Shown one piece after another: positions 17,348 to 27,941 of a DNA stretch of 64,000 nucleotides. Every line of letters starts with the position of its first letter. The first letter of the stretch is position 1. The DNA is from Pelistega suis (GTDB lineage: Bacteria; Pseudomonadota; Gammaproteobacteria; Burkholderiales; Burkholderiaceae_B). The translations under genes were made by a program, and so were the position numbers. The notes under the pieces were generated by a model. The model saw nothing but the letters and a program-made list of their open reading frames with translations, made no database searches and had not been told where the DNA came from. The stretch spans positions 1-64,000 of the forward strand of contig NZ_JABGBN010000009.1 in assembly GCF_013133795.1 (NCBI RefSeq), in the 5' to 3' direction.

Positions 17348-19996
17348 ATGGATTCCTTTGCTAAAGAAACGTTGCCTATTTCCTTAGAAGAGGAGATGCG
17401 TCGCAGCTATTTAAGTTATTCAATGAGTGTGATTGTTGGGCGTGCTTTGCCTGATGTGCGAGATGGATTAAAGCCTGTGCATCGTCGCGTATTATTTGCG
17501 ATGGATAAACTCAACAATAGCTGGAATAGTGCTTATAAGAAGTCGGCACGTATTGTGGGTGACGTTATCGGTAAATATCATCCACATGGTGACCAGGCCG
17601 TTTACGATACGATTGTACGTATGGCTCAGGATTTCTCCTTACGTTATATGCTTGTCGATGGTCAAGGTAACTTTGGTTCGATTGACGGTGATAGTGCTGC
17701 GGCGATGCGTTATACGGAAATTCGCTTATCAAAAATCGCCCATCAAATGTTGGCCGATATTGACGAGGAAACTGTCGATTTTGGTCCTAACTATGATGGT
17801 AGCGAAGAGGAGCCTAAGTTACTACCAACTAAATTGCCTAATCTATTGGTGAATGGTAGTTCGGGAATCGCTGTTGGTATGGCGACTAATATCCCTCCGC
17901 ATAATTTGGCAGAAGTTATTGACGGCTGCTTATATTGCTTACGTAATCCTGCGTGTACTGTAGATGAACTTATCGAATTAATTCCTGCGCCAGACTTCCC
18001 GACAGGGGGCATCATTTACGGTATGAGTGGTGTTCGTGAGGGTTATCGTACGGGTCGTGGTCGTGTCGTCATGCGTGCACGTACACACTTTGAGGACATC
18101 GAAGGTAGTAACCGTCAGGTAATTATTGTTGATGAGATTCCATATCAAGTCAATAAGAAAAACCTCCAAGAAAAAATCGCTGAGTTGGTGAATGACAAAC
18201 GTATTGAGGGTATTTCAGATATTCGTGATGAGTCAGATAAAGACGGTATGCGTCTAGTTATTGAGCTTAAGCGTGGCGAAGTACCTGAAGTGGTGTTGAA
18301 TAATCTTTTCAAGCATACACAGCTACAAGATACTTTTGGTATGAACTTGGTGGCACTTGTTGATGGTCAGCCTCGTTTATTGAACTTGAAGCAGTTAGTG
18401 GATTATTTCTTACAACATCGCCGTGAAGTGGTGACGCGTCGCACGATTTATCGTTTACGCGAAGCACGTAAGAAAGGACACTTATTAGAGGGTCTGGCTG
18501 TTGCATTAGCCAATATTGATGAGTTTATTCAAATTATTCGCTCGTCTCCAAATCCAGAGATTGCTCGTGATCGTTTGATGGAGCGTTCTTGGGATTCATC
18601 GTTAGTACGAGGTCTTTTGCAAGGGGTGGCAGCGGATAATATTCTTGGCGGTATTAATGCTTACCGTCCAGAGGGGATGAGTGCAGCGTTTGGTTTGCAA
18701 TCTGATGGTTTATATCGTTTGAGTAAAGAGCAGACAGAAGGCATCTTGGCGATGAGCTTACGTCGCTTAACCGGTCTTGAACAAGATAAAATCATTCAAG
18801 AATACGAAGAAGCCATGAAAGTGATTGCTGATTTATTAGATATCTTGGCTAAACCAGAACGTATTACACAGATTATTTCTGATGAACTTACAGAGATTAA
18901 AAACGAATTTGCGACCAAAGTGGGTGATGTACGCCGTTCGCAAATTGAGTTTAATGGTGGTGAGTTAGATACAGAAGATTTAATTACACCAACAGATATG
19001 GTGGTGACCATGTCTAACAGTGGCTACATTAAGAGCCAACCATTATCGGAGTATCGTTCACAAAAACGTGGTGGTCGTGGTAAACAGGCGACGGCTATGA
19101 AAGAAGATGATTGGATTGACCAATTATTTATTGCGAATACCCATGATTATTTATTATGTTTCTCTAATCATGGCCGCGTGTATTGGTTAAAAGTATGGGA
19201 AGTACCTCAAGGTACGCGCACTTCTCGTGGTAAGCCGATTGTGAATCTTTTTAGCCTACAAGAGGGCGAACGTATCACGGTGGTATTGCCAGTCAAAGAG
19301 TTTACAGATGATCGTTATGTCTTTATGGCTACATCACAAGGTACGGTGAAGAAAACGCCATTATCTGACTTCTCTAATCCTCGTAAAGCGGGTATTATTG
19401 CCGTGACTTTAGATGAGGGAGATTACTTAATTGGCGCTGAGCTTACTGACGGTCAGCATGATGTGATGCTATTTTCGGACGCAGGCAAAGCCGTACGTTT
19501 TGATGAGAATGATGTTCGCTCGATGGGACGTACAGCGCGTGGTGTCCGTGGTATGAATCTCGAAGAAGGGCAGTCAGTTATCTCTATGCTGGTTGCAGGT
19601 GATGAGCAGCAAAGCGTCTTAACTGCCACAGAAAATGGTTTTGGTAAACGTACTTCTATTACTGAATATACACGTCATAGCCGTGGTACTAAGGGTATGA
19701 TTGCTATCCAAACATCTGAGCGTAATGGCAAAGTGGTGGCTGCTGTATTAGTTAATCCAACAGATGAAATTATGTTGATTACAACAGGCGGTGTTCTTGT
19801 TCGTACTAAGGTTGAGCAAATTCGCGAAATGGGGCGTGCGACACAAGGTGTTACTCTTATCAAGGTAGATGAGGGGACAGTATTGTCAGGTATTCGTCGT
19901 GTTGCAGAATCTGATGCTGATGAAGAAGATGATCCTGAAACTGAAGGCTCCGAAGGAGCTACCTCTCAAGAGAATACAGCGGATACTCAAGAGTAA
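17348..19996 (+). CDS. gyrA: DNA gyrase subunit A
   Basis: Breaks and rejoins DNA within the GyrA2GyrB2 gyrase that supercoils DNA. From ATG 17348 it has 882 residues; a GTG at 17339 would add three, but [10 protein letters not shown] is the start usual in relatives. The breakage domain has [29 protein letters not shown] (catalytic Tyr) and the following tower region. The C-terminal pinwheel begins around 530 with the GyrA box QKRGGRGK, and the protein ends in an acidic tail. In the quinolone-determining loop the residue equivalent to E. coli Ser83 is Gln (HGDQAVYD), while Asp87 is kept. It is probably transcribed separately from serC, 77 bp downstream. Confidence 0.97.
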   Translation: MDSFAKETLPISLEEEMRRSYLSYSMSVIVGRALPDVRDGLKPVHRRVLFAMDKLNNSWNSAYKKSARIVGDVIGKYHPHGDQAVYDTIVRMAQDFSLRYMLVDGQGNFGSIDGDSAAAMRYTEIRLSKIAHQMLADIDEETVDFGPNYDGSEEEPKLLPTKLPNLLVNGSSGIAVGMATNIPPHNLAEVIDGCLYCLRNPACTVDELIELIPAPDFPTGGIIYGMSGVREGYRTGRGRVVMRARTHFEDIEGSNRQVIIVDEIPYQVNKKNLQEKIAELVNDKRIEGISDIRDESDKDGMRLVIELKRGEVPEVVLNNLFKHTQLQDTFGMNLVALVDGQPRLLNLKQLVDYFLQHRREVVTRRTIYRLREARKKGHLLEGLAVALANIDEFIQIIRSSPNPEIARDRLMERSWDSSLVRGLLQGVAADNILGGINAYRPEGMSAAFGLQSDGLYRLSKEQTEGILAMSLRRLTGLEQDKIIQEYEEAMKVIADLLDILAKPERITQIISDELTEIKNEFATKVGDVRRSQIEFNGGELDTEDLITPTDMVVTMSNSGYIKSQPLSEYRSQKRGGRGKQATAMKEDDWIDQLFIANTHDYLLCFSNHGRVYWLKVWEVPQGTRTSRGKPIVNLFSLQEGERITVVLPVKEFTDDRYVFMATSQGTVKKTPLSDFSNPRKAGIIAVTLDEGDYLIGAELTDGQHDVMLFSDAGKAVRFDENDVRSMGRTARGVRGMNLEEGQSVISMLVAGDEQQSVLTATENGFGKRTSITEYTRHSRGTKGMIAIQTSERNGKVVAAVLVNPTDEIMLITTGGVLVRTKVEQIREMGRATQGVTLIKVDEGTVLSGIRRVAESDADEEDDPETEGSEGATSQENTADTQE

Positions 19997-20073
19997 TAAA
20001 GTATGAGAATAAATGGGTGAACCGGTTGTGTTTGCCCATTTTTATTTATTGAATTGAAAACAGAGGAATAAAA

Positions 20074-21201
20074 ATGGCAGTGTGGAATTTTTCTGCAGGA
20101 CCGTCAAAACTACCTACTGAGGTATTGGAACAAGCAGCTGCTGAAATGCTAGATTGGCATGGTAGTGGTATGTCTGTGATGGAAATGAGTCATCGTGGTG
20201 CTGAATTTACTCAGATTTGTGATGAGGCAGAAGATGATTTACGTACCTTGATGGCCATTCCGGATGATTATGCCGTCATGTTTATGCAGGGTGGTGCTAC
20301 GGCTGAAAATGCGATTATTCCAATGAATTTATTGGAAACTCGTCCCGCAAAAACAGCAGACTATGTGCTTACAGGATCATGGTCGGTAAAGTCTTATAAA
20401 GAGGCGCAACGGTTTGGTCAAATTAACGTAGCAGCCACAAGCAAATCTGTGCGTGAGTTTGAGGGTAAAACGTATGGTGAGTTTTGTTGGGTTCCTGATG
20501 TTAATGAGTGGAAAGTCAATCCAGAAGCCTCTTATTTACACATTTGTACCAATGAAACGATTGGTGGTGTAGAGATGTTTGAGATGCCTAATATGGCAAA
20601 TTTGGGTGTTGCAGATGTTCCTTTAGCATTGGATATGTCATCCCATATTTTGGCGCGTCCATTTGATGTGACACAGGCTGGGCTTATCTATGCCGGTGCG
20701 CAAAAGAATGCTGGTCCTGCCGGCGTGACGATTGTGATTGTTAAACGTGACTTATTAGGTAAAGCGATGCCGTATTGTCCATCTGCTTTTGATTTTGCTA
20801 ATGTGGCGGCGGAGCGTTCACGTTTTAATACACCACCTACGTATAGTATTTATATTTGCGGTCTAGTGTTTAAATGGTTGCTCAAAAATGGTGGCTTAAC
20901 AGCAATGGCAGCTCGTAATCAAGCCAAGGCCGATTGTTTATATAATGCATTAGATGCGAGTGATTTTTATCACAATATGGTTCATCCAGCATATCGTTCA
21001 CAAATGAATGTTCCGTTTATTCTTCGCGATGAGAGTTTAAATAGTGCCTTCTTGGAAGGAGCAAAACAACGTGGTTTATTGGCACTAAAAGGTCATAAAT
21101 CCGTGGGTGGTATGCGAGCGTCTATTTATAATGCAATGCCTTTAGAAGGTGTTCAAGCTTTAGTGGATTACTTGAAAGAATTTGAGCGTTCTCATGGATA
21201 A
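20074..21201 (+). CDS. serC: Phosphoserine aminotransferase
   Basis: PLP enzyme making 3-phosphoserine (serine synthesis) and also acting in pyridoxal phosphate synthesis. 375 residues. N-terminal [11 protein letters not shown] is the family signature; [12 protein letters not shown] binds the cofactor phosphate, and the PLP lysine lies in [22 protein letters not shown] stands before the ATG. Its end overlaps pheA by 8 bp, so serC-pheA-tyrA is one operon, the standard betaproteobacterial order. Confidence 0.97.
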   Translation: MAVWNFSAGPSKLPTEVLEQAAAEMLDWHGSGMSVMEMSHRGAEFTQICDEAEDDLRTLMAIPDDYAVMFMQGGATAENAIIPMNLLETRPAKTADYVLTGSWSVKSYKEAQRFGQINVAATSKSVREFEGKTYGEFCWVPDVNEWKVNPEASYLHICTNETIGGVEMFEMPNMANLGVADVPLALDMSSHILARPFDVTQAGLIYAGAQKNAGPAGVTIVIVKRDLLGKAMPYCPSAFDFANVAAERSRFNTPPTYSIYICGLVFKWLLKNGGLTAMAARNQAKADCLYNALDASDFYHNMVHPAYRSQMNVPFILRDESLNSAFLEGAKQRGLLALKGHKSVGGMRASIYNAMPLEGVQALVDYLKEFERSHG

Positions 21202-22285
21202 AAAAGATTTACAAGCAGCTCTTTTACCTTTGCGTAAACGTATTGATGCTATTGATGAGCAGTTATTAGCCTTATTAAATGAGCGTGCCCAAGTAGCGAT
21301 TGAGGTGGGTGAAGTAAAGCATGCTTTTGGCGAAACAGATGTGATTTTAAAGCCAGAACGTGAAGCACAAATTATTCGTCGCTTGCAGCAATTAAATCAT
21401 CGTCAAACCTTCCCAGAAGAGGCTGTGCAAGCTGTTTGGTCTGAAGTTATTTCCGCTTGTCGGGGTCTAGAGAGAGGCTTGGTCGTGGCCTATTTAGGGC
21501 CAGAAGGTTCTTTTTCTGAGCAAGCGGCTTTGTCCTATTATGGACATGCTATCCAAAAAATGCCTTGCGTCTCTTTTGATGAAGTCTTTCGTGCTGTAGA
21601 AACTGGCCGTGCGAATGTGGGCATGGTTCCAGTAGAGAACTCGACAGAGGGAGCCGTAAACCGTACACAAGACTTGTTATTAACGAGTATGCTAAAGGTG
21701 CATGGTGAGCGTACATTGCCAATTCGTCATTGTCTATTACATAAAACAGGCGATTTAAAAGAGGTGACACGCTTATTGGGACACCCTCAAGCATTAGCCC
21801 AATGCCATCAATGGTTGAGTATGAATTATCCTCAATTGGAGCGTGTACCTGCCGCTAGTAATTCAGAAGCGGCTAAGCAAGCAGCCGAAGACCCCACTTG
21901 TTTGGCAATTGCGGGGATACAAGCTGCCATGATTTATGGCTTGAATGTCGTGCAAGAAGGCATTCAAGATGATGCGAATAATAAAACACGGTTCTTAGCC
22001 TTAGGTAAGATTGATGCTTTGCCAAGTGGTAAAGATCAGACGAGTTTAATTTTTGCTGTACCGAATAGAGCGGGTGCGGTATACGATATGATTTCTCCTT
22101 TTGCTAAACATAAAGTTTCTATGACACGCTTTGAGTCTCGTCCAGCACGTACCGGGCAGTGGGAATATTATTTCTATGTAGACATCCTTGGACACCAACA
22201 AGACAGTAATGTCGCACAAGCCTTAGCAGAGCTCAAAGAGCAGTCTTCTTTCTTTAAGATTTTGGGTTCTTATCCAATGCAATAA
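21194..22285 (+). CDS. pheA: Bifunctional chorismate mutase / prephenate dehydratase (P-protein)
   Basis: Turns chorismate to prephenate and on to phenylpyruvate for phenylalanine synthesis. From the ATG inside the end of serC it has 363 residues. An AroQ chorismate mutase helical domain (1-~90, [19 protein letters not shown]) is followed by prephenate dehydratase (from ~100, [23 protein letters not shown] with the catalytic Thr region) and a C-terminal ACT domain with [14 protein letters not shown], the phenylalanine-feedback motif. A TTG 12 bases upstream is in frame, but the ATG is the sensible start. Confidence 0.96.
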   Translation: MDKKDLQAALLPLRKRIDAIDEQLLALLNERAQVAIEVGEVKHAFGETDVILKPEREAQIIRRLQQLNHRQTFPEEAVQAVWSEVISACRGLERGLVVAYLGPEGSFSEQAALSYYGHAIQKMPCVSFDEVFRAVETGRANVGMVPVENSTEGAVNRTQDLLLTSMLKVHGERTLPIRHCLLHKTGDLKEVTRLLGHPQALAQCHQWLSMNYPQLERVPAASNSEAAKQAAEDPTCLAIAGIQAAMIYGLNVVQEGIQDDANNKTRFLALGKIDALPSGKDQTSLIFAVPNRAGAVYDMISPFAKHKVSMTRFESRPARTGQWEYYFYVDILGHQQDSNVAQALAELKEQSSFFKILGSYPMQ

Positions 22286-22300
22286 TGGGCGACAGATGTA

Positions 22301-23185
22301 ATGGCAATGGTAGAAAAAATAGATGTATTGGGTGTTATCGGTGTTGGTCTTATTGGAGGGTCATTTGCTTTAGGTTTAAAACATGCAGGTAAAGTACAGC
22401 AGGTTTTAGGCTATGGTCGAGATGAGAAAAGTATTGCACAAGCAAGAGCATTGGGACTGATTGATAAAAGCGTTAGCATTGCAGAAATTGCTCAGCAGGC
22501 GGATGTGATAGTGATTGCAACACCTGTAAAGGCCTTTCCAAATGTATTGCGAGAGTTGGCACCGCATTTGCGTGCGGAAACTATTGTGAGTGATGTGGGT
22601 AGTACTAAAGCAGAGGTTATTCGTCAAGCACGAGAAATACTTGGAGATAAAATAGGACAGTTTGTTCCTGCTCATCCTATCGCTGGCTCACATACCTCAG
22701 GACCGACAGCTGCAATTCCGGATTTATTTCAAGATCGAAACGTGATTATTACTCCACTAGCAGAAAATAGTGCGGCTTCTGTGGAGTTAATGACGGAGTT
22801 ATGGCAATGTTGTGGAGCGAAAGTACAACTATTAGCGCAAAGCAAAGATCATGATGATATTTTTGCCGCAGTGAGCCATTTCCCTCATTTTTTGGCAGCG
22901 AGCTATATGTCGTTTATGGAGTCTGATCCAGTACGCCAACAAGCATTGAAGATGGGTGGGACCGGATTTAGAGATTTTACACGTATTGCAGCAGGCTCAC
23001 CCGAAATGTGGCGTGATATTTTTCTCAGTAACCAAGAAGCGATGTTAGAGCAGATGACCGCTTTTGAAAAAGAATTTGCTTATATACGAGGACTCTTAGA
23101 GAATAAAGATGCAGAAGGGCTTTATGATTGGTTAGATAAAGCTGCCAAAACCAGAAAGGAATGGAAACTTCTGGACAGCGAATAA
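22301..23185 (+). CDS. tyrA: Prephenate dehydrogenase
   Basis: NAD(P)-dependent oxidative decarboxylation of prephenate to 4-hydroxyphenylpyruvate for tyrosine. 294 residues. Rossmann glycine motif VIGVGLIGGSFALGLK near 12-27; SDVGSTKAEV; and the catalytic His segment PAHPIAGSHTSGP at ~125. A monofunctional enzyme without ACT domain or mutase fusion. Third gene of the serC operon, 15 bp after pheA. The stop codon is embedded in a 12-bp perfect inverted repeat (23177-23205), and a repeat cluster separates it from aroA. Confidence 0.95.
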   Translation: MAMVEKIDVLGVIGVGLIGGSFALGLKHAGKVQQVLGYGRDEKSIAQARALGLIDKSVSIAEIAQQADVIVIATPVKAFPNVLRELAPHLRAETIVSDVGSTKAEVIRQAREILGDKIGQFVPAHPIAGSHTSGPTAAIPDLFQDRNVIITPLAENSAASVELMTELWQCCGAKVQLLAQSKDHDDIFAAVSHFPHFLAASYMSFMESDPVRQQALKMGGTGFRDFTRIAAGSPEMWRDIFLSNQEAMLEQMTAFEKEFAYIRGLLENKDAEGLYDWLDKAAKTRKEWKLLDSE

Positions 23186-23205
23186 GCGATTGACGCTTAT
23201 TCGCT
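23177..23205. repeat. Perfect 12-bp inverted repeat over the tyrA stop codon
   Basis: AGCGAATAAGCG and CGCTTATTCGCT around a 5-nt loop; the TAA of tyrA lies in the left arm. No T-run follows, so it is a stable stem-loop rather than a classical rho-independent terminator. It may protect or end the serC-pheA-tyrA message. Confidence 0.7.
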
Positions 23206-23209
23206 GCCT

Positions 23210-23288
23210 GAAGTTTCTGAGCGCCATGTAAGGCGCGAAGTGGGCAACTTCTGTAAGGAAGTTTCTGAGCGCCATGTAAGGTGTGAGT
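23210..23288. repeat. Two direct copies of a short hairpin unit
   Basis: The text GAAGTTTCTGAGCGCCATGTAAGG occurs at 23210 and again at 23258 (48-bp spacing). The first copy can fold as GCGCC-ATGTAA-GGCGC. In the second the right arm reads GGTGT, which still pairs by G-U wobbles. Confidence 0.7.
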
Positions 23289-23300
23289 GGATAAGTTAAG

Positions 23301-23526
23301 ACCAGAAATAGCACGAGTGTGCTATTTCGCGCTTAACGCATCGGAGTGATATGCAAATCACGACGTGGATAAAAGTTAAGACCAGAAATAGTGCGAGTGC
23401 ACTATTTCGCGCTTAACGCATCGGAGTGATATGCAAATCACGACGTGGATAAAAGTTAAGACCAGAAATAGTGCGAGTGCACTATTTCGCGCTTAACGTA
23501 TCGGAGTGATATGCAAATCACGACGT
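23301..23526. repeat. Tandem array of an 80-bp repeat, about 3 copies
   Basis: The unit beginning ACCAGAAATAG recurs at 23301, 23381 and 23461, exactly 80 bp apart, almost identical between copies. Each holds a 10-bp hairpin with a GAGT loop: GAAATAGTGC/GCACTATTTC in copies 2 and 3, and GAAATAGCAC/GTGCTATTTC in copy 1, with both arms changed together. It is bracketed by GTTAAG and CTTAAC as an outer stem. A second stem is GTGAT-ATGCAA-ATCAC. A GGAG four bases ahead of an ATG opens a 21-codon frame across each junction (23351-23416 and 23431-23496). This lies in the 5' region of aroA; function unknown. Confidence 0.9.
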
Positions 23527-23568
23527 GGACCAGCTTCTGAGAGGAAGTGGACCAACTTCTGAGAGGAA
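23525..23568. repeat. Two direct copies of a 22-bp unit
   Basis: GTGGACCAGCTTCTGAGAGGAA is followed head-to-tail by the same unit with one change (G to A). Each can form a small stem (R)CTTC-TGAGAG-GAAGT. It closes the tyrA-aroA repeat cluster about 45 bp before aroA. Confidence 0.75.
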
Positions 23569-23611
23569 GTTTCTGAGCCCCTAAAAAAATTATCAAGAGT
23601 AAGGATTAGAT

Positions 23612-24931
23612 ATGACAGAAAAATTAGAATATATAGATTTGCCTGTGGCTAGACAAGCAAAAGGCGAAATGACATTACCCGGCTCAAAGAGTATTTCTAA
23701 CCGTGTATTATTGATTGCAGCTTTAGCCAAAGGGCAAACAAAAATTTCTGGCTTATTGGATTCTGATGATACAAGAGTAATGTTGGCTGCTTTGCAAACA
23801 CTGGGTGTACGGTTAGATAAACAAGATGAACAAAGTTATATCGTACATGGTATTGATGCCGTTCAAAGTGATGGTTTTCCTAATAAAAAAGCAGATATTT
23901 TTTTAGGCAATGCAGGGACCGCTTTCCGCCCATTGACGGCGGCTTTAGCCGTATTGGGTGGTGATTACTATCTACATGGTGTACCACGTATGCATGAGCG
24001 CCCCATTAAAGATTTAGTGGAATCTTTAGTCTCATTTGGTTGCGATGTGGAGTATAAGCAAAACTTAGGCTATCCACCTTTACAAATCAATAAAGCGACA
24101 TTGACGGTAAATGCACCTATTGAAGTAGATGGATCTGTTTCAAGCCAGTTTTTAACAGCTTTATTGATGGTATCGCCTCTAATCGCTCATCGAATTCAAC
24201 AAGATGTCGTATTGCAAGTGAAAGGTGAGCTGATTTCTAAACCTTATATTGCCATTACACTAAATTTAATGGAACGTTTTGGTGTTAAAGTGCAGCATGA
24301 AAATTGGTCGCGTTTTGTTGTGCCTGCTGGGGTGAGTTATCAAGGTGTAGAGAATATGCATGTAGAAGGAGATGCTTCATCAGCGTCATACTTTATGGCA
24401 TTGGGCTTGCTTGGTAAAGGTCCTGTGCGTTTGAATGGTGTAGGTAAACAGAGTATCCAAGGTGATATTGAATTTGCCAAAGTTCTCGAACATATGGGTG
24501 CTCGTATTCGTATGAGCGATAACTATATCGATGTTGAGGGCGGAGATAAGCCTTTACGTGCTTTTGACATGGATTTTAACCTGATTCCTGATGCAGCGAT
24601 GACAGCAGCCGTATTAGCGCTCTATGCGGATGGTCCTTGTATGTTGCGTAATATTGCGAGTTGGCGAGTCAAGGAAACCGATCGTATCGATGCGATGCAC
24701 AAAGAATTAGAAAAGTTGGGTGCCATCGTATCATCTGGTTCAGATTGGTTACGTGTAGAGGCTCCGAAAGAGTGGCGTACAGCGAGTATTGATACTTATG
24801 ATGACCATCGTATGGCCATGTGTTTTTCATTAGCAGCGTTTGGTCCTGTGAGTGTGCGAATTATGGATCCAAATTGTGTGGCAAAAACCTTTCCGACATA
24901 TTTTGATATTTATCAGGAGTTGGTGAAATGA
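23612..24931 (+). CDS. aroA: 3-phosphoshikimate 1-carboxyvinyltransferase (EPSP synthase)
   Basis: Joins PEP and shikimate-3-phosphate in the shikimate pathway. 439 residues. [18 protein letters not shown] at ~22-39, [14 protein letters not shown] near 98 (class I, where glyphosate-insensitive enzymes differ), [13 protein letters not shown], and the C-terminal [16 protein letters not shown]. The ATG is preceded by GTAAGGATTAG. It overlaps cmk by 4 bp. The message leader, if it starts upstream, would include the repeat cluster at 23210-23568. Confidence 0.96.
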   Translation: MTEKLEYIDLPVARQAKGEMTLPGSKSISNRVLLIAALAKGQTKISGLLDSDDTRVMLAALQTLGVRLDKQDEQSYIVHGIDAVQSDGFPNKKADIFLGNAGTAFRPLTAALAVLGGDYYLHGVPRMHERPIKDLVESLVSFGCDVEYKQNLGYPPLQINKATLTVNAPIEVDGSVSSQFLTALLMVSPLIAHRIQQDVVLQVKGELISKPYIAITLNLMERFGVKVQHENWSRFVVPAGVSYQGVENMHVEGDASSASYFMALGLLGKGPVRLNGVGKQSIQGDIEFAKVLEHMGARIRMSDNYIDVEGGDKPLRAFDMDFNLIPDAAMTAAVLALYADGPCMLRNIASWRVKETDRIDAMHKELEKLGAIVSSGSDWLRVEAPKEWRTASIDTYDDHRMAMCFSLAAFGPVSVRIMDPNCVAKTFPTYFDIYQELVK

Positions 24932-25584
24932 ATTTAATTACGATTGATGGACCCAGTGCTTCGGGTAAAGGTACTGTAAGTAATCTTGTGGCAAAGGCTT
25001 TAGGATGGGATGTTTTAGATTCAGGTGCACTATATCGAATTAGTGCCTATGCTGTACAGACAAAGGACATCAATCCGGAAGATGCACAAACCATTGCCGA
25101 GGTCGTTGGAAAATTGGATATTAAATTCCAAGAAGGTGAAGTATGGGTGGATGGCGTAGAAGTGAGTGATATTTTACGTCAAGAAAGCACAGGCAAAATG
25201 GCTTCAAAAATAGCGGCTTACCCAGAGCTGCGAGCGGCTTTATTGGATAGACAACGCAACTTTATTCATGGCGTGCCTGGTTTAGTAGGGGATGGACGTG
25301 ATATGGGGACAGTTATTTTCCCTAATGCACCTTTAAAAATTTTCTTAGTAGCGGATGTGAATGAGCGAGCGAATCGCCGTTATAAACAATTAGTCGATAA
25401 AGGTGTCGTAGCTAATTACGATGAAATCCTTGCTGACCTCCAACGACGTGATGACCAAGATATGAATAGAGCCGTCGCACCACTTAAACCCGCAGATGAC
25501 GCGGTGGTAATTGATTCAAGTCATATGGGGATTCAAGACGTGGTGGATAGTATATTAAAAGAGTGGGCAAAGAAAAGTACATAG
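24928..25584 (+). CDS. cmk: Cytidylate kinase
   Basis: Phosphorylates CMP and dCMP with ATP. 218 residues. The P-loop is [15 protein letters not shown] at 4-18, then [20 protein letters not shown] and a lid region [10 protein letters not shown]. It is translationally coupled to aroA (ATGA overlap). The cmk-rpsA adjacency is widely conserved in proteobacteria; here 232 bp of leader separates the two. Confidence 0.95.
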   Translation: MNLITIDGPSASGKGTVSNLVAKALGWDVLDSGALYRISAYAVQTKDINPEDAQTIAEVVGKLDIKFQEGEVWVDGVEVSDILRQESTGKMASKIAAYPELRAALLDRQRNFIHGVPGLVGDGRDMGTVIFPNAPLKIFLVADVNERANRRYKQLVDKGVVANYDEILADLQRRDDQDMNRAVAPLKPADDAVVIDSSHMGIQDVVDSILKEWAKKST

Positions 25585-25816
25585 CTAGAGTATTATCTCA
25601 ATATGAAATTTGTCAGAATATCCATAACCACTTGAACCACAACGCTTTTTTATATAAAATCATTTATTCCCTCTAAAAGGGATCGGTTCCCCTATGCTCT
25701 AAACCTAGTAGGTAAGGCGTAGGGTATTGTTTAACTCCGCTGATGATTACATTGTACTGTCCTTAGTTAATGTAGTGATTGGTGTGTTTTTACAGCGCAA
25801 GCTGTTGGATATTTTA
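25585..25816 (+). promoter_or_regulatory. rpsA leader, structured and without a Shine-Dalgarno site
   Basis: The 232 bp before rpsA have a wobble-containing stem CCCTATGC / GCGTAGGG (25690-25724) and a smaller GGGATCGGTTCCC fold just before it. The 20 bases upstream of the ATG have no purine-rich ribosome site. In E. coli the rpsA mRNA likewise lacks a normal SD and is autoregulated by S1 binding to a folded leader; the same is inferred here. Confidence 0.5.
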
Positions 25817-27529
25817 ATGTCAACTATCAATTTACAAGACGCCTTAGGTGGCGAAAGCTTTGCAGATTTATTCTCTGAAAGTGTTAAAAACCAAGATATG
25901 AAATCAGGTGAGGTGATTTCAGCCGAAGTAGTTCGTGTAGAGCACAACTTCGTTGTTGTAAACGCTGGTTTAAAATCAGAGTCTTACATTCCTCGTGAAG
26001 AATTCTTAAACGATCAAGGCGAAATCGAAGTACAAGCAGGTGACTTCGTTTCTGTAGCGATCGACTCTTTAGAAAACGGTTATGGCGATACTATTCTTTC
26101 TCGCGACCGTGCTAAGCGTTTATCTGCTTGGTTATCATTAGAAAAAGCGCTTGAATCAGGCGAAATGATTACAGGTACAATCACTGGTAAAGTTAAAGGT
26201 GGTTTAACTGTAATGACTAACGGTATCCGTGCTTTCTTACCAGGTTCTTTAGTTGACGTACGTCCAGTAAAAGACACAACACCATACGAAGGCAAGACAA
26301 TGGAATTCAAAGTTATTAAGCTTGATCGCAAGCGTAATAACGTAGTTCTATCTCGTCGTTCAGTTCTTGAAGAGAACATGGGTGAAGAGCGTCAAAAACT
26401 ACTTGAAAACCTACAAGAAGGTTCTGTGGTTACTGGTGTTGTTAAAAACATCACTGACTACGGTGCATTCGTTGATTTAGGTGGTATCGACGGTCTATTA
26501 CACATCACTGATATGGCATGGCGCCGTGTTCGTCACCCATCTGAAGTATTGACTGTAGGTCAAGAAGTTGAAGCGAAAGTTCTTAAGTTTGATCAAGACA
26601 AGAACCGTGTATCTCTAGGTGTTAAACAATTAGGCGAAGATCCATGGGTCGGTTTAGCTCGTCGTTACCCACAAGGTACTCGTTTATTCGGTAAAGTAAC
26701 GAACTTAACTGACTACGGTGCATTCGTAGAAGTTGAAACAGGTATCGAAGGTTTAGTACACGTTTCTGAAATGGACTGGACTAACAAAAACGTGGATCCA
26801 CGTAAAGTTGTTAGCCTAGGTGAAGAAGTTGAAGTTTCTGTATTAGAAATCGATGAAGATCGTCGTCGTATTTCTTTAGGTATGAAACAAACTCGTGCTA
26901 ACCCATGGGAAGAGTTTGCTAATAACTTCAAAAAAGGCGACAAGATTAAAGGCGCTATCAAGTCAATCACTGACTTCGGCGTGTTTATCGGTTTAGCTGG
27001 TGGTATCGACGGTTTAGTTCACTTATCTGACCTATCTTGGAATGAGTCTGGTGAAGAAGTTGTTCGTAACTACAAAAAAGGCGATGAAATTGAAGCAGTT
27101 GTTCTTGCTATCGACACAGAAAAAGAGCGTATCTCTTTAGGTGTTAAGCAATTAGAAGGTGACCCATTCAATAACTACGCTTCTGCAAACGACAAAGGTG
27201 CAATCGTATCTGGCGTTGTTAAATCTGTAGAGCCAAAAGGTGCGGTAGTTTCTTTAGACGTTGACGTTGATGGTTACTTACGTGCTTCTGAATTATCTAC
27301 TGGTCGTGTAGAAGATGCGACAACAGTACTAAAAGAAGGCGACAAAGTTGAAGCGATGATTCTAAATATCGATCGCAAAGCTCGTTCTATCCAGTTATCA
27401 GTTAAAGCACGTGATAATGCTGAAACAGCTGACAAATTAGAAAGCTTAAACGATGCAGCGGCTTCTTCTGGTACAACAAATCTAGGTGCTTTATTAAAAG
27501 CTAAACTAGACCAGGCTAAAGACGAGTAA
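25817..27529 (+). CDS. rpsA: 30S ribosomal protein S1
   Basis: Binds mRNA on the small subunit and promotes initiation on weak or structured sites. 570 residues from ATG 25817 ([12 protein letters not shown]); the frame continues upstream to a TTG at 25727, but the usual S1 length and start favour 25817. Six S1 RNA-binding repeats are visible: two diverged ones to residue ~175, then four canonical ones each opening with G-V-x-x-I/L-T-D-Y/F-G-A-F text ([41 protein letters not shown], and a more diverged sixth). Codon choice is visibly biased, as expected for a very highly expressed gene. ihfB follows 2 bp later. Confidence 0.97.
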   Translation: MSTINLQDALGGESFADLFSESVKNQDMKSGEVISAEVVRVEHNFVVVNAGLKSESYIPREEFLNDQGEIEVQAGDFVSVAIDSLENGYGDTILSRDRAKRLSAWLSLEKALESGEMITGTITGKVKGGLTVMTNGIRAFLPGSLVDVRPVKDTTPYEGKTMEFKVIKLDRKRNNVVLSRRSVLEENMGEERQKLLENLQEGSVVTGVVKNITDYGAFVDLGGIDGLLHITDMAWRRVRHPSEVLTVGQEVEAKVLKFDQDKNRVSLGVKQLGEDPWVGLARRYPQGTRLFGKVTNLTDYGAFVEVETGIEGLVHVSEMDWTNKNVDPRKVVSLGEEVEVSVLEIDEDRRRISLGMKQTRANPWEEFANNFKKGDKIKGAIKSITDFGVFIGLAGGIDGLVHLSDLSWNESGEEVVRNYKKGDEIEAVVLAIDTEKERISLGVKQLEGDPFNNYASANDKGAIVSGVVKSVEPKGAVVSLDVDVDGYLRASELSTGRVEDATTVLKEGDKVEAMILNIDRKARSIQLSVKARDNAETADKLESLNDAAASSGTTNLGALLKAKLDQAKDE

Positions 27530-27531
27530 TC

Positions 27532-27834
27532 GTGACAAAATCAGAGTTAATCGAGGCCTTAGCGGCGAGCTATCCACAGCTCGCTGTGCGCGATATGGAT
27601 TTAGCGGTTAAAACGATGTTGGATGCAATGACAGATGCGTTATCGCAAGGTCAACGTATTGAAATACGTGGTTTTGGTAGCTTTTCTTTATCGCAACGAG
27701 CCCCCCGTGTTGGGCGCAATCCCAAAACTGGTGAGCAAGTTGAGGTGCCTGGAAAACGTGTGCCTCACTTTAAAGCTGGTAAAGAACTGCGCGAAAGAGT
27801 GGATTTTGTTTTTAAGAAGTCGATAGCACAATAA
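27532..27834 (+). CDS. ihfB: Integration host factor subunit beta
   Basis: DNA-bending nucleoid protein; pairs with IhfA. 100 residues. The N-terminal dimerisation helices are followed by EIRGFGSF and the beta-arm [25 protein letters not shown] with the intercalating Pro. The start is GTG at 27532, 2 bp after the rpsA stop, so it is translated from the rpsA message. A terminator follows at 27869. Confidence 0.95.
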   Translation: MTKSELIEALAASYPQLAVRDMDLAVKTMLDAMTDALSQGQRIEIRGFGSFSLSQRAPRVGRNPKTGEQVEVPGKRVPHFKAGKELRERVDFVFKKSIAQ

Positions 27835-27868
27835 TTTGTCATTGTTGTTCTAAGACTTTAGTAAGCCA

Positions 27869-27896
27869 AAGCCCGAGAGTAATCTCGGGCTTTTTC
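27869..27896 (+). terminator. rpsA-ihfB terminator
   Basis: Stem AGCCCGAGA / TCTCGGGCT with GTAA loop, then TTTTC. Confidence 0.88.
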
Positions 27897-27941
27897 TATG
27901 TTTCTGCTATAATGAACTAATCTTGAAAATGGGGATTTTAT

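Noticed and set aside
23132-23314. Minus-strand frame of 60 codons with an internal repeated peptide at the tyrA end
   Set aside because: The repetition comes from the 48-bp spaced direct repeats and half of the frame overlaps tyrA; no ribosome site.
23301-23526. CRISPR array
   Set aside because: The repeats abut at exact 80-bp period with no unique spacers, and no cas gene lies near.
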